This document shows positions 47,101 to 57,948 of a stretch of DNA of 64,000 nucleotides, piece after piece. Numbering within the stretch: position 1 is the stretch's first letter; each line of letters begins with the position of its first letter. This DNA is from Kitagawia praeruptora (Eukaryota > Streptophyta > Magnoliopsida > Apiales > Apiaceae): positions 138,664,501 to 138,728,500 of the forward strand of contig CM075347.1 in assembly GCA_037693485.1 (NCBI GenBank), written 5' to 3'. Under the pieces are notes generated by a model, which saw nothing but the letters and a program-made list of their open reading frames with translations, was not told the origin of the DNA and ran no database searches. Position numbers and translations under genes: made by a program.

Positions 47101-47478
47101 TTGCTATTTAAATATTATTAATCAGAGGCTTCTAGAGACGGCACTAGCATGGCGAACCGTGGCAAAGGGAAGGGGAAGGGCTATTAATTCAACACATTAG
47201 CCTTATAGTATCGAAGGAGGGTACAAGCTGGGAAGAAGTTGTTTAATGCTTTATTATCTACTATTTTGAAGTTGTAATAATATTTCAGAGATTCTGGGAG
47301 GTGAACTTGTGTTGTAATAACTTTTGAATTATTGAGTGCTTGTTCTAAGACTATAACCGTGGAGTAAAATATGGAGTTGTTATGAATATTGTTGTAGATT
47401 ATATTATGAGCAGGTGATTGAATATTCCGCAAGAGGTGTAATGACCTGGATTCCTGTAAGGGATTTGGGGGTGTTACA
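44188..47478 (+). repeat. LTR 3 of the tandem gag element
   Basis: The 3291-bp LTR follows the second AAGGAGGGAAGAC tract. It ends TTACA before GAACACC, where the interrupted PMD exon resumes. Confidence 0.9.
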
Positions 47479-47482
47479 GAAC

Positions 47483-47666
47483 ACCTTTCATTTCCCATTT
47501 GGTGAGATCACCATCACTCTAGAGGATGTTTACATGATATTGGGATTGCCTGTTCGTGGTCGTGCTGTTACTCATACGGAGCTTTCCGCACCGCTTCCAT
47601 ATTGGCTAAGACGGTGGCATGATTTGAGGTTGACTGAGACCGAACGCAAAGCTATGTATAAAAAAG
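47483..47666 (+). pseudogene. PMD gene, continuation of exon 2
   Basis: Reads TFHFPFGEITITLEDVYMIL then GLPVRGRAVTHTE, the most conserved PMD block, directly continuing ...VERFRPETN at 33998. It ends at a donor AAAAAAG|GTTTGA in phase 1, which matches the phase of the next exon at 55220. Confidence 0.8.
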
Positions 47667-47669
47667 GTT

Positions 47670-48545
47670 TGAATTTTAGTCCATAAATTCTAATTTCTTG
47701 CATTTTAGTCCTTAACATGTTTAATTCTTGCATGTTATACATTAAATTTTCATTTCTTTGCAATTTAGGAAGATAATTATCTAGTTATTGCATTTTAGTC
47801 CATAAATTCTAATTTCTTGCATTTTAGTCCTTAATTTGTTTAATTCTTGCATGTTATACATTAAATTTTCATTTCTTTGCAATTTAGGAAGATAATTATC
47901 TAGTTATTGCATTTTAGTCCATAAATTCTAATTTCTTGCATTTTAGTCCTTAATTTGTTTAATTCTTGCATGTTATACATTAAATTATCATTTCTTTGCA
48001 ATTTAGTAAGATAATTATCTACTTATTGCATTTTAACCCATAAATTATAATTTCTTGCATTTTAGTCCTTAATTTGTTTAATTCTTGCATGTTATACATT
48101 AATTTTTCATTTCTTTGCAATTTAGGAAGATAATTATCTAGTTATTGCATTTTAGTCCATAAATTCTAATTTCTTGCATTTTAGTCCTTAATTTTTTTAA
48201 TTCTTGCATGTTATACATTAAATTATCATTTCTTTGCAATTTAGGAAGATAATTATCTACTTATTGCATTTTAACCCATAAATTCTAATTTCTTGCATTT
48301 TAGTCCTTAATTTGTTTAATTCTTGCATGTTATACATTAAATTTTCATTTCTTTGCAATTTAGGAAGATAATTATCTATTTATTGCATTTTAGTCCATAA
48401 ATTCTAATTTCTTGCATTTTAGTCCTTAATTTGTTTAATTCTTGCATGTTATACATTAAATTTTCATTTCTTTGCAATTTAGGAAGATAATTATCTAGTT
48501 ATTGCATTTTAGCCCAAGAATTCTAATTTCTTGCATTTTAATCCT
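47670..48545 (+). repeat. 119-bp tandem repeat in the PMD intron (about seven copies)
   Basis: Units starting ATTGCATTTTAGTCCATAAA recur at about 47787, 47906, 48025 and onwards every 119 bp. Each unit has three splice-acceptor-like segments (TTTCTTGCATTTTAG, TTTCTTTGCAATTTAG). The latter is identical to the real acceptor of the next PMD exon at 55204-55219. The array therefore looks like amplification of the intron's own 3' end. Confidence 0.85.
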
Positions 48546-48552
48546 TTATTTG

Positions 48553-49811
48553 TGATAGAGTGTATATTTATATATATTTTATATGATTATATTCCTCATA
48601 TTTATTATATTTTGCATTTAATTGGATTTTTATTTAATAGATTTTAATGTTTTATTATAGGAAGCAAGGAAATTCTAAACTTGGAAGGATTTGAGAATAA
48701 AGAGCTTAATTGGAGATTTATTAGAAGGAAATTCGGATTTGTTGGGTTGCACGCGCGCAATTCACTATTTTGGCCATATCTTGAGTTCTACAAGTCAGAA
48801 TTGGGTGATTCAACTGCCCACGCGAAGATAATTAAATTTTCTATCATTCTAAGATGGTCCAGATGTCATATTACAATTGGAGCGGCCCAGAATTACTTGG
48901 GAAGAGTCAACTACGAATTTTCATGGGAAATCTATTCAGTTTAGGAAACGTACTTGTAAAATATTTTTATTAGAGGCATATAAAAACATTATAGATACAT
49001 ACGTATAGAGGAGTAGGTATAGACATATACAGAGAGAGATTGGAGATAGCTTTTGACTTTTCTTTGAAGATTGAAGGTTTTTCTCTATTCTTTATAATAT
49101 TATGTGTTCATATTATATCTCTTGTTTTTAGTTTAATTATGTATGAGTAGATAATTAATCTAGGGTTAAGTAGAACCCTAGTTATGATTGATGTGTGAAT
49201 TTCCCAATTCCCCCAATTTGATTGTTTAATTGCTCTTGCTTATTGAGTTGTTTTAATTAGCAATTACAAATCAGACGTGATTATGTGTATTGTTTGAACC
49301 AGTATCTATTTATCAACGAGAGTTGGATTTAGATGGTTGTGATTTATCCAATGAGGACATGAACTTCTCCATGAGAATAGGTAGAACGGATTGTTAGGAA
49401 GTTAGGGTGCTGTGATTAATGTCTCTGAATTGCATGATACCATGAGAATAGGCTTGATTGTATTTTAGAGAAGCCATTAATACTCGAGAGAGGTTATTGG
49501 TAATTTATAGGGCGCACTTTTCCTGTTGAGTATTATATGATTGATTGGGGAGGGAATTCACGATTGCATTAATTCATGCTAGTGGGGATACTTAATTCTG
49601 GATGTTTTAGTTAATTGATTAATTGCATTAGTATAAAATTAGTATAATAATCTTTGATATTTTATTGTGTTACTTGCTTGGCTGAATTGAATCGAGAACA
49701 ACTGGTGATTGACACGTTTGTCTCTGTGGGATCGACTCTGACTTACCCTACTACATAGTTAGAAGGATTTGTTAGAAATTATTATTTGATAGGCACGCGA
49801 CAGCCTTGTCA
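48553..49811 (+). repeat. left LTR of Athila-like element
   Basis: 1259 bp, TGATAG...TTGTCA. An 87-codon frame near its start (48681-48944) is repeated in the right LTR and is not a recognised protein. Confidence 0.92.
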
Positions 49812-49817
49812 AATTTT

Positions 49818-49836
49818 TGGCGCCGCTGCCGGGGAC
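49818..49836 (+). promoter_or_regulatory. primer-binding site of Athila-like element
   Basis: TGGCGCCGCTGCCGGGGAC, six bases after the LTR, matches the primer site typical of Athila-type elements. Confidence 0.85.
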
Positions 49837-50020
49837 AAAGCAGTGTTAGATTAGTTAATTTTTGAGTTAGTTTGGCCAAGTTGTTTAGTTGTGTTGCTTC
49901 GGCTATTATTCTTGTTCTGTTTGATCTTTGCTTGTGGTTTTTCTTGTTTCTTGTAAAATTGATTTTCAGATTCCTATAACAAGAAATTAAGCGAGTGAAG
50001 AGAGGAGCAAGAAGAAAAGC

Positions 50021-51079
50021 ATGGAGGCATTGGTTAAGACTATGCAGGCATTATCTCAAAAGATCGATGATATTGAGTCAAGAAATTCTTCTTTGTTTGC
50101 CACTTGTGATGTTTGCGGTATACAGGGACATACTCAAAATAATTGCCAATTTAATATCCCTTACTACCCAAATCAAGCACAATTTTGGGATGGTAATTTT
50201 TATTACAATACCCATGACCACCCTCACCAGCCACCACAATATAATCCTTATGCTGATACTTACACTTCTGGTTGGGAAGATTACGCTAATTTTTCCTACC
50301 AAGACAATCCACTTCAGCCACCACAGAAATCCAACTTGGAAAATCTTTTGGAAGGAGTTGTTGTTGCACAGCTGAGCAAGAATGAAGAGGTTGAGACAAG
50401 TCTTAATGAGTTGAAAGTTCAAGGTAAGTTGATTGAAAACTCAATTGCTCAACTAGCTCAAGAGGTAACTGAATTCGTTGAGAGGCGCTCTCAAACGGAG
50501 AAAATACCAATGAGTCAATTTGATGATGCAACTTTGTGGAGTGGTAAGGAGTTCAAAGAGTCACCAAACGAGGTTAGTAATAGTAAGCTAATTTTTGATG
50601 ATTATGATGATTTTGAAAGTCTCACTCTTATTGACCCATATGCTTCTCAAGAAATTAACTCGTGTGAAAATTCTTTTGATAATAATGATGTTGATTTCTT
50701 AGATGACTCTATTTGCATGCTATTTGACGAGGATGATAGTATGGTTGTGGTAGATATAAATTTGAATAAGGATATTGTGATTCCCATTGTGGTAGATGAG
50801 ATAGAACCGAATTTGGATACGCTTGACTTGAAGAATGCTAAGATTGAGAATGTGTATATGCCTGTTGTAGACCCGATTTGGGAGGGATTTGTGAAAAGTA
50901 GTCATAAATGTTTTGATGCGGATTTTGCTAAATATTTTCACATCCCGAAATTTTGTGAACATCACTTGAGTCTCACATGCCAATTTATGTATCTTCTTGG
51001 TTATCTAATTGGTGCTCACAACATTAGATTAATTCAAATTAGGAGATATGTACATCTATATGCTTTTTCGCCAGGATAA
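50021..51079 (+). CDS. gag-related protein of Athila-like element
   Basis: The 352-residue frame starts shortly after the leader. It has a CCHC knuckle near the N-terminus (CDVCGIQGHTQNNC, about residues 28-41), then Asn/Tyr/Pro-rich sequence (NPYADTYTSGWEDYANFSY) and a coiled-coil-like stretch (LNELKVQGKLIENSIAQLAQ). All are as in the C-terminal part of Athila gag. The second half is acidic and not recognised. The N-terminal capsid part of a normal gag is missing, so the protein could not assemble particles alone. Just after the stop comes 'gggaggcaaccca', a motif common after this frame in related elements. Confidence 0.75.
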   Translation: MEALVKTMQALSQKIDDIESRNSSLFATCDVCGIQGHTQNNCQFNIPYYPNQAQFWDGNFYYNTHDHPHQPPQYNPYADTYTSGWEDYANFSYQDNPLQPPQKSNLENLLEGVVVAQLSKNEEVETSLNELKVQGKLIENSIAQLAQEVTEFVERRSQTEKIPMSQFDDATLWSGKEFKESPNEVSNSKLIFDDYDDFESLTLIDPYASQEINSCENSFDNNDVDFLDDSICMLFDEDDSMVVVDINLNKDIVIPIVVDEIEPNLDTLDLKNAKIENVYMPVVDPIWEGFVKSSHKCFDADFAKYFHIPKFCEHHLSLTCQFMYLLGYLIGAHNIRLIQIRRYVHLYAFSPG

Positions 51080-53906
51080 TTGTCTGCAGGCGTCGGGCTA
51101 ACGACATTAAACAAATGCGCTTCGTGGGAGGCAACCCATGCATTAGTGTAAAAAAAAAAAAAAATTTTGAGTGTTGTGAAAAAAAAAAAAAAAAAATCAA
51201 AAAAAAAAAAAAAAAAAAAATCAAAAAAATCGAATTTTTGGTGTGTCACGCAGGAGCAACCTGCGTTACAGGGCAATTTGCGCGCCTGTTGCGCAAGTTG
51301 CGCCTGCGCAACTGGAATGGAGGCAGACTGCGGGACAGACGCGCAGGCTGCGGTAGCGTGTCTGTAATTGGGGCAGTTTGCCCTAGGCGCGTGCAGCTTG
51401 CGCGTGATTCAGAATTGACAGAAAATTTTTTTTCCCTCCAGCTTTCTGTCCGTGAGTGTGTGTTATGTATATAAAAAAAAATATTTCTTTCCCCTCTCAT
51501 TCTTTTTATACCCCCATTCTAAACCTATTCTTTTCCTATTTCAATTTCAAAAAAACCCCCACCTTTTCTTCAAATTTCTAAACCTATTTCTATTCTAATT
51601 CTTATTTATTATTATTATTATTATTATTATAATTATTTTTTTTATTTTTTTTATTATTATTATTATTATTATTTTTATTTTTAATCCCTAAATTCTATTT
51701 CTATCCTACATCAAATTTCAAATTCCACCCAAATTTTTTCCTTTTCACCTTAAAATTCTTAAATCCATCCTATCATTCCATTATCTATTTATACCCATAC
51801 ATACACACCCAATTTATTATTTTCTTCCTCTCCATCTCTAAAAAATTCAAGTTTGGGGGAAAATTAGTACAAGTTCACCTCTTTAATTCGTAGTTGGGAT
51901 TTTTCTTCTATAATTTTTTATTACGAATTTGTGTTCTTGTAAATTGGGGGTTTTGTAATATTCTTGTTAATTGGGTATTTTTGGTGTGATATTGCTTGGT
52001 GGTTTTTGGTAGGATATTTCTTGGTGGTTGTTGGTGAAGCTATTGTTGAATGCAGTTTTGGTTATTATGGCTTCTAAGCGACTGAGGGGTGGTTTTGCAC
52101 ACTCGACACCTTGATTCCAGGGGAGTTTTCTTTCTTTTCTTTTTAGTGTAGTTTTATTTTATTTTTAGTTGTAGTTTTGTATCTTGTTCATTGGGGACAA
52201 TGAACCGCTTAAGTGTGGGGAGGTGTTCTCAACGTAGTGTATATATATAAAAAAAAAAAATCTAAAAAAAATAAAAAAATTAAAAATACCAAAAATAATT
52301 CTAGCCATGCAATTTGATTAGTTGTTGTATTTTGCTTGATACACCCATGCATGCGTAGAATTCTTGTGTTTATGGACGCTTTTGTATGAGAAGTGACGTG
52401 CTTTGTTCTTGTGCACACACTTACACTAGCAAGTTGAAACTGGTAGACTTAATTGAATGTGGTAAGTGATTAGAATGACATGAATATGTGCAAGATGACT
52501 TGGTTTCCATGCTTTGAGTACAAGTAGGTGCGTTAGAGAGTCTTGTTACCTGGGATTGATTATGTTTTGTCACACCAAGTGAGTTTTGAGCCTATATGCA
52601 TATCTTTTGCATGATTTTTCGTTTGCTTGAGTGTCCACATGTTGTTTACATTGCTAGCACTTACTTGAGATCTTTCTTGAAATGCATGACATTACTTGAT
52701 GATGAGATGATAAAGGCACTTAGGTTTAACCTCGTATTTCCCATATTTCCACACCCTTTTAAACATGATCAATTAGTTAACCCGTTGAGCTTAATCTTAT
52801 TTTTTCGGTGACACACCACATTACTTGCCATTATCCTTTTTATTCTATTGGCCTTACATTGAATTTGAACCTAAATTGTCAAAGGCTAGTATCGTGCTTA
52901 AGGGAGTAATAAGGTGTTCATAAAAGGGGGGTTATTGATGATCATACCATTGGGCAATATTGATTTTGGGTTGATGCTTGCTAGTCGAAATTCATAAAAT
53001 ATCTATGGATCATTGTGTTTATTCTTTAGCTCTCAAGAAAAAAAAAGAAAAAAAAAACAGAAAAAAAAAGAAAAAAAAGAAGAAAAAAAAATAAATATGA
53101 GAGCATACTTATCTTTTATGATCCTTCTTCATTCGACTAGTCAAGTTATTATGTAAGGGTTATTGAAAAATCCAAGTGTGGGGAAGTATTTGTTTTAATA
53201 GAAAGGGAATGGAATGAATTATATTGTTGGGTACTAGCTTTTGACATTAACCTGTTTTAGCTTTACTTGACATACCTTGTCCCTAGCCCACACTACAACC
53301 CGAATAAAGACCTTTTGATTGTCATCAGTGATGTATGTTGTGTTGAGAGTGAGATTGATTGCGAGTGTCAAGTTGTGTTTATGATTTTGTTGGAATTGAG
53401 TGATACACTTAACCTTGTTCTTGAGTGAATATTCGTTTTTGAGTGAAAGGTGAGTTATTACTTGTTTTGGCATAGGAGATCCCAGGTTTAGACTTAAAGA
53501 TGTGTTTCTTGTGGGCTTAGCATGATTACCAACGATTTTTACACTTGACATGAATTTTTATGACCTTCTGCATGTTGGTTGAGTAGACTACGTGAATACT
53601 TGCACTTTCGACACCAAGACATCGTATGTTTGCTTTGATTCTTAAGTTGATGTGGCATGAGAGGACTTGTGTGTGTGGTGCTGTGTTAGCATTGATCTTT
53701 TGCATGGTTAGATGAATTTTGTGGGTACATTCACTATAAACCCTCACGAGACAAAACTCGTCCTACTAGGGCTGCCTAGGGGTTTAACGGCTTGTTGCAT
53801 ATGCTCAATGTAATCGTGTCATCTACGAAAGTGATATTAGTTAGTTAGGATAATTTTTATTTCTTTATTTGCCCGAGGACGTGCAAATGCTAAGTGTGGG
53901 GATGTT
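51080..53906. other. non-coding internal region of Athila-like element
   Basis: Contains an A-rich stretch (51150-51232), a GC-rich segment of repeated TTGCGC/GCGCAA words (51245-51410), an (ATT)n microsatellite (51608-51670), A/G-rich runs near 53040-53095, and four purine-rich motifs of the AAGTGTGGGGA type (51849, 52210, 53174, 53891). The last one precedes the right LTR and is the true polypurine tract. No pol domain is detectable in any frame. Confidence 0.7.
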
Positions 53907-55165
53907 TGATAGAGTGTATATTTATATATATTTTATATGATTATATTCCTCATATTTATTATATTTTGCATTTAATTGGATTTTTATTTAATAGATTTTA
54001 ATGTTTTATTATAGGAAGCAAGGAAATTCTAAACTTGGAAGGATTTGAGAATAAAGAGCTTAATTGGAGATTTATTAGAAGGAAATTCGGATTTGTTGGG
54101 CTGTACGCGCGCAATTCACTATTTTGGCCATATCTTGAGTTCTACAAGTCAGAATTGGGTGATTCAACTGCCCACGCGAAGATAATTAAATTTTCTATCA
54201 TTCTAAGATGGTCCAGATGTCATATTACAATTGGAGCGGCCCAGAATTACTTGGGAAGAGTCAACTACGAATTTTCATGGGAAATCTATTCAGTTTAGGA
54301 AACGTACTTGTAAAATATTTTTATTAGAGGCATATAAAAACATTATAGATACATACGTATAGAGGAGTAGGTATAGACATATACAGAGAGAGATTGGAGA
54401 TAGCTTTTGACTTTTCTTTGAAGATTGAAGGTTTTTCTCTATTCTTTATAATATTATGTGTTCATATTATATCTCTTGTTTTTAGTTTAATTATGTATGA
54501 GTAGATAATTAATCTAGGGTTAAGTAGAACCCTAGTTATGATTGATGTGTGAATTTCCCAATTCCCCCAATTTGATTGTTTAATTGCTCTTGCTTATTGA
54601 GTTGTTTTAATTAGCAATTACAAATCAGACGTGATTATGTGTATTGTTTGAACCAGTATCTATTTATCAACGAGAGTTGGATTTAGATGGTTGTGATTTA
54701 TCCAATGAGGACATGAACTTCTCCATGAGAATAGGTAGAACGGATTGTTAGGAAGTTAGGGTGCTGTGATTAATGTCTCTGAATTGCATGATACCATGAG
54801 AATAGGCTTGATTGTATTTTAGAGAAGCCATTAATACTCGAGAGAGGTTATTGGTAATTTATAGGGCGCACTTTTCCTGTTGAGTATTATATGATTGATT
54901 GGGGAGGGAATTCACGATTGCATTAATTCATGCTAGTGGGGATACTTAATTCTGGATGTTTTAGTTAATTGATTAATTGCATTAGTATAAAATTAGTATA
55001 ATAATCTTTGATATTTTATTGTGTTACTTGCTTGGCTGAATTGAATCGAGAACAACTGGTGATTGACACGTTTGTCTCTGTGGGATCGACTCTGACTTAC
55101 CCTACTACATAGTTAGAAGGATTTGTTAGAAATTATTATTTGATAGGCACGCGACAGCCTTGTCA
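53907..55165 (+). repeat. right LTR of Athila-like element
   Basis: 1259 bp, almost identical to the left LTR, followed by the ATTTG duplication. Confidence 0.92.
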
Positions 55166-55219
55166 ATTTGTTTTATTCTTGCATATTATACCTTAAATTT
55201 TTATTTCTTTGCAATTTAG

Positions 55220-55720
55220 GTGGGGTGAAGCTTCATAGGTTGAGGGAAATGTATAAAAAGAAACCGGAGAAGCCTTCTCCCGAGTTTATCGAGCATGATG
55301 ACCTTGTGTACACCCGGGCTTATCTTTTATACATCATTGGGGGTGTGTTGTTTCCTTCATCGAATAGAGACACCGTGCATCCTAGGTACTTCTTGACTTC
55401 ATTTATCTCTCTAGTCCTTGCAATTTATGCTTAAATTTATCTTATTCTTGCATTTTATGCCTTAAATTTCACATTTCTTGCATGTTCATCCTTAATTTCT
55501 CCAATTATTGAATTCTTACATTAATTTGCATTTCCTGAATTTTTGCAGGTATTTACAGTTAATCCAGAATGCGCATGAGATTAAGGAGTATGCCTGGGCA
55601 TGAGTTATTTCACGACCATTGCAACTAGGCATTGCACCGACTTGGAGGTAAATCCAAGAGGTTCTTCCTTGGCATGAGTTATTTCACGACCATTGCAACT
55701 GGGCATTGCACCGACTTGGA
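55220..55720 (+). pseudogene. PMD gene, exon 3 and broken exon 4
   Basis: Exon 3 (55220-55385, acceptor TTTGCAATTTAG, donor CCTAG|GTACTT) continues the PMD in phase: HDDLVYTRAYLLYIIGGVLF then PSSNRDTVHPR. Exon 4 starts at 55549 (acceptor TTTTTGCAG) and gives RYLQLIQNAHEIKEYAWA followed at once by a stop, TGA. From about 55597 a 73-bp segment beginning 'tgggcatgagttatttcacg' is duplicated in tandem (second copy from about 55670), which together with a likely frameshift ruins the rest of the domain. Confidence 0.7.
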
Positions 55721-55844
55721 GGTAAATCAATTCAAATTTCTTGCATTTTAGTCCTTAATTTGGTTAATATTCCATTTCATAACTTATTATTTGGTTAATT
55801 AGTTAATTGTTGCATTTCATAACTTATTGCATTATTATAGAATT

Positions 55845-57000
55845 ATAAAATGCAAAATTATAAAAATAAAGGTCTAAAATGCAAAATTATAGAAATAAAG
55901 GTCTAAAATGCAAGAAATAGAGAAATAAAGGTCTAAAATGCAAGAAATAGAGAAATAAAGGTCTAAAATGCGAAATTATAGAAATAAGGTTATAAAATGC
56001 GAGAAATAGAGAAATAAAGGTCTAAAATGCAAGAAATAGAGAAATAAGGTTATAAAATGCAAGAAATAGAGAAATAAGGTTATAAAATGCGAGAAATAGA
56101 GAAATAAAGGTCTAAAATGCAAAATTACAGAAATAAGGTTATAAAATGCAAGAAATAGAGAAATAAAGGTCTAAAATGCAAAATTATAGAAATAAAGGTC
56201 TAAAATGCAAGAAATAGAGAAATAAAGGTCTAAAATGCGAGAAATAGAGAAATAAAGGTCTAAAATGCAAAATTATTGAAATAAGGTTATAAAATGCAAG
56301 AAATATAGAAATAAAGGTCTAAAATGCAAAATTATAGAAATAAAGGTCTAAAATGCAAGAAATAGAGAAATAAAGGTCTAAAATGCAAGAAATAGAGAAA
56401 TAAAGGTCTAAAATGCGAAATTATAGAAATAAGGTTATAAAATGCGAGAAATAGAGAAATAAAGGTCTAAAATGCAAAATTATTGAAATAAGGTTATAAA
56501 ATGCAAGAAATATAGAAATAAATGTCTAAAATGCAAAATTATAGAAATAAAGGTCTAAAATGCAAGAAATAGAGAAATAAAGGTCTAAAATGCGAGAAAT
56601 AGAGAAATAAAGGTCTAAAATGAAAAATTATTGAAATAAGGTTATAAAATGCAAGAAATATAGAAATAAAGGTCTAAAATGCAAAATTATAGAAATAAAG
56701 GTCTAAAATGCAAGAAATAGAGAAATAAAGGTCTAAAATGCAAGAAATAGAGAAATAAAGGTCTAAAATGCGAAATTATAGAAATAAGGTTATAAAATGC
56801 GAGAAATAGAGAAATAAAGGTCTAAAATGCAAAATTATTGAAATAAGGTTATAAAATGCAAGAAATATAGAAATAAAGGTCTAAAATGCAAAATTATAGA
56901 AATAAAGGTCTAAAATGCAAGAAATAGAGAAATAAAGGTCTAAAATGCAAAATTATTGAAATAATGTTATAAAATGCAAGAAATATAGAATAATAGAAAT
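55845..57000 (-). repeat. about 1.15-kb tandem array, reverse-complement family of the PMD intron repeat
   Basis: About forty units of 28-30 bp (AAATAAAGGTCTAAAATGCA and AAATAAGGTTATAAAATGCA variants) form higher-order blocks. On the minus strand a unit reads TTTCTTGCATTTTAGACCTT, closely matching TTTCTTGCATTTTAGTCCTT of the array at 47670-48545. So the same word family is present in opposite orientation in two non-coding segments of the same gene. Confidence 0.8.
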
Positions 57001-57045
57001 TGCAAGAATTCTTGCATTTCATAACTTATTTTCTCTTTTTTGCAG

Positions 57046-57668
57046 ATGCATCCAAATTGTAAAACTCCAGAGAGGTTGAAAGAGCAAGAAAATTTCTATA
57101 ATATCTATCAAGACCAGCAGTTTGGGCCACCAATACACTTGTGTGATGTTGCTATGTTCCCCGTATGCACAGGTGGTCATTGGTTTTTGTTTGTTGTGGA
57201 CCTTGAACGAATGAAATTGCTTTTAATTGATCCTCTCCGGGACCATGGATCTTATTGTGACTTACGAAAGGTGTACGCCAAGGAGATTTATGTCATGGTA
57301 ATCTTATGCAATGTTTTTTAAATATGTCTTCTTCTTGAATATGTTTTTAATTTTTTGTGGTAAATTTGTAGGAAAATTTATTGCCGTGCATGCTTCATTT
57401 CTTGGAACCTTTGAGATTTGCTGAAGACAGTTTCATGGATGTGAAGTTCATTAAGGATCGACCGAAGCAACAAGGCGGCTCTGATTGTGGCGTGTACGTT
57501 TGCAAGTATATGGATGCTATACTAGGCGGCATATCATTGAAAGATGTAATGTGGCACCCAGTATATGATATTTTGACTTTCCGGTATCGCATAGCTTGGG
57601 AGCTTTTTAAAGGGGAAGCACGGAAAATGACTATTGCCGGGTTACAACAAAGGCAGATGGGACTTTAG
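57046..57668 (+). CDS. Ulp1-like (C48) cysteine protease domain, two exons
   Basis: Exons 57046-57297 (acceptor TTTTTTGCAG, donor CATG|GTAATC) and 57372-57668 (acceptor TTTGTAG) join in phase 0 and give about 182 residues. Catalytic elements of SUMO-protease-like C48 peptidases are present in order: His in GGHWFLFVVD, Asp in LLLIDPL, the oxyanion Gln in RPKQQGG and Cys in SDCGVYVC. Transposon-borne Ulp1-like domains are known in plant MULEs. Whether it is the C-terminal end of the PMD gene (exons at 33039-55720) or separate is unclear. The catalytic residues look intact, but the upstream part is broken. Confidence 0.8.
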
Positions 57669-57948
57669 TTAAATTTGATCTTGTTTATTTGATTGTATTA
57701 TTATTTTGTTAATTTTGCTTTGAAAATAGGTAGTTGTATTGTTGTATTTATATTGGTTGGGATTGTGTTGATATGGTATTTCGCGTTTATGTGGTTAAAA
57801 CAGGTTTTATAAAATGTAGATGGGAAGCAGTAAAAACAGATTCCTTATTGCAGGTTTTTTTGCTGTCTGTTTTTACTGGGTAAAAGAAAAAACAAGCTGA
57901 CTTTTAAAAAAAAAAAAACAAAACATGGCCGCAATGACTCGTTGCGGA

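Larger units (their letters stand above)
33999..47478 (+). mobile_element. tandem gag-only LTR retrotransposon (LTR-gag-LTR-gag-LTR)
   Basis: Three nearly identical LTRs of about 3.29 kb separate two 1805-bp internal regions, each with only a gag gene. Termini are TGTAATATCC...GGGTGTTACA. Flanks are CAAC on the left and GAAC on the right, an imperfect short target duplication. The insertion splits a PMD codon series exactly (ETN | TFHFP). The element type fits terminal-repeat retrotransposons with GAG (TR-GAG). Two internal domains sharing a middle LTR suggest unequal LTR-LTR recombination. Confidence 0.9.
48553..55165 (+). mobile_element. non-autonomous Athila-like LTR retrotransposon
   Basis: Two 1259-bp LTRs (48553-49811, 53907-55165) start TGATAGAGTG and end CCTTGTCA. 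Flanks are a perfect ATTTG duplication (48548-48552, 55166-55170). The primer site TGGCGCCGCTGCCGGGGAC is Athila-type. Inside there is one gag-related frame and about 2.8 kb of non-coding sequence; no pol is found. LTRs differ at very few positions (for example GGGTTGCACGCG against GGGCTGTACGCG), so insertion is recent. It lies in an intron of the PMD gene. Confidence 0.92.

Noticed and set aside
47670..48545. CRISPR-like regular repeat
   Set aside because: Units are contiguous 119-bp tandem copies without unique spacers, and this is a plant genome.
48681..48944. 87-codon frame repeated at 54035-54298
   Set aside because: Lies wholly inside the two LTRs of the Athila-like element, so its repetition is due to the LTRs; no known domain.
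51115..51474. Lys-rich frame at the A-rich stretch
   Set aside because: Generated by homopolymer A runs.
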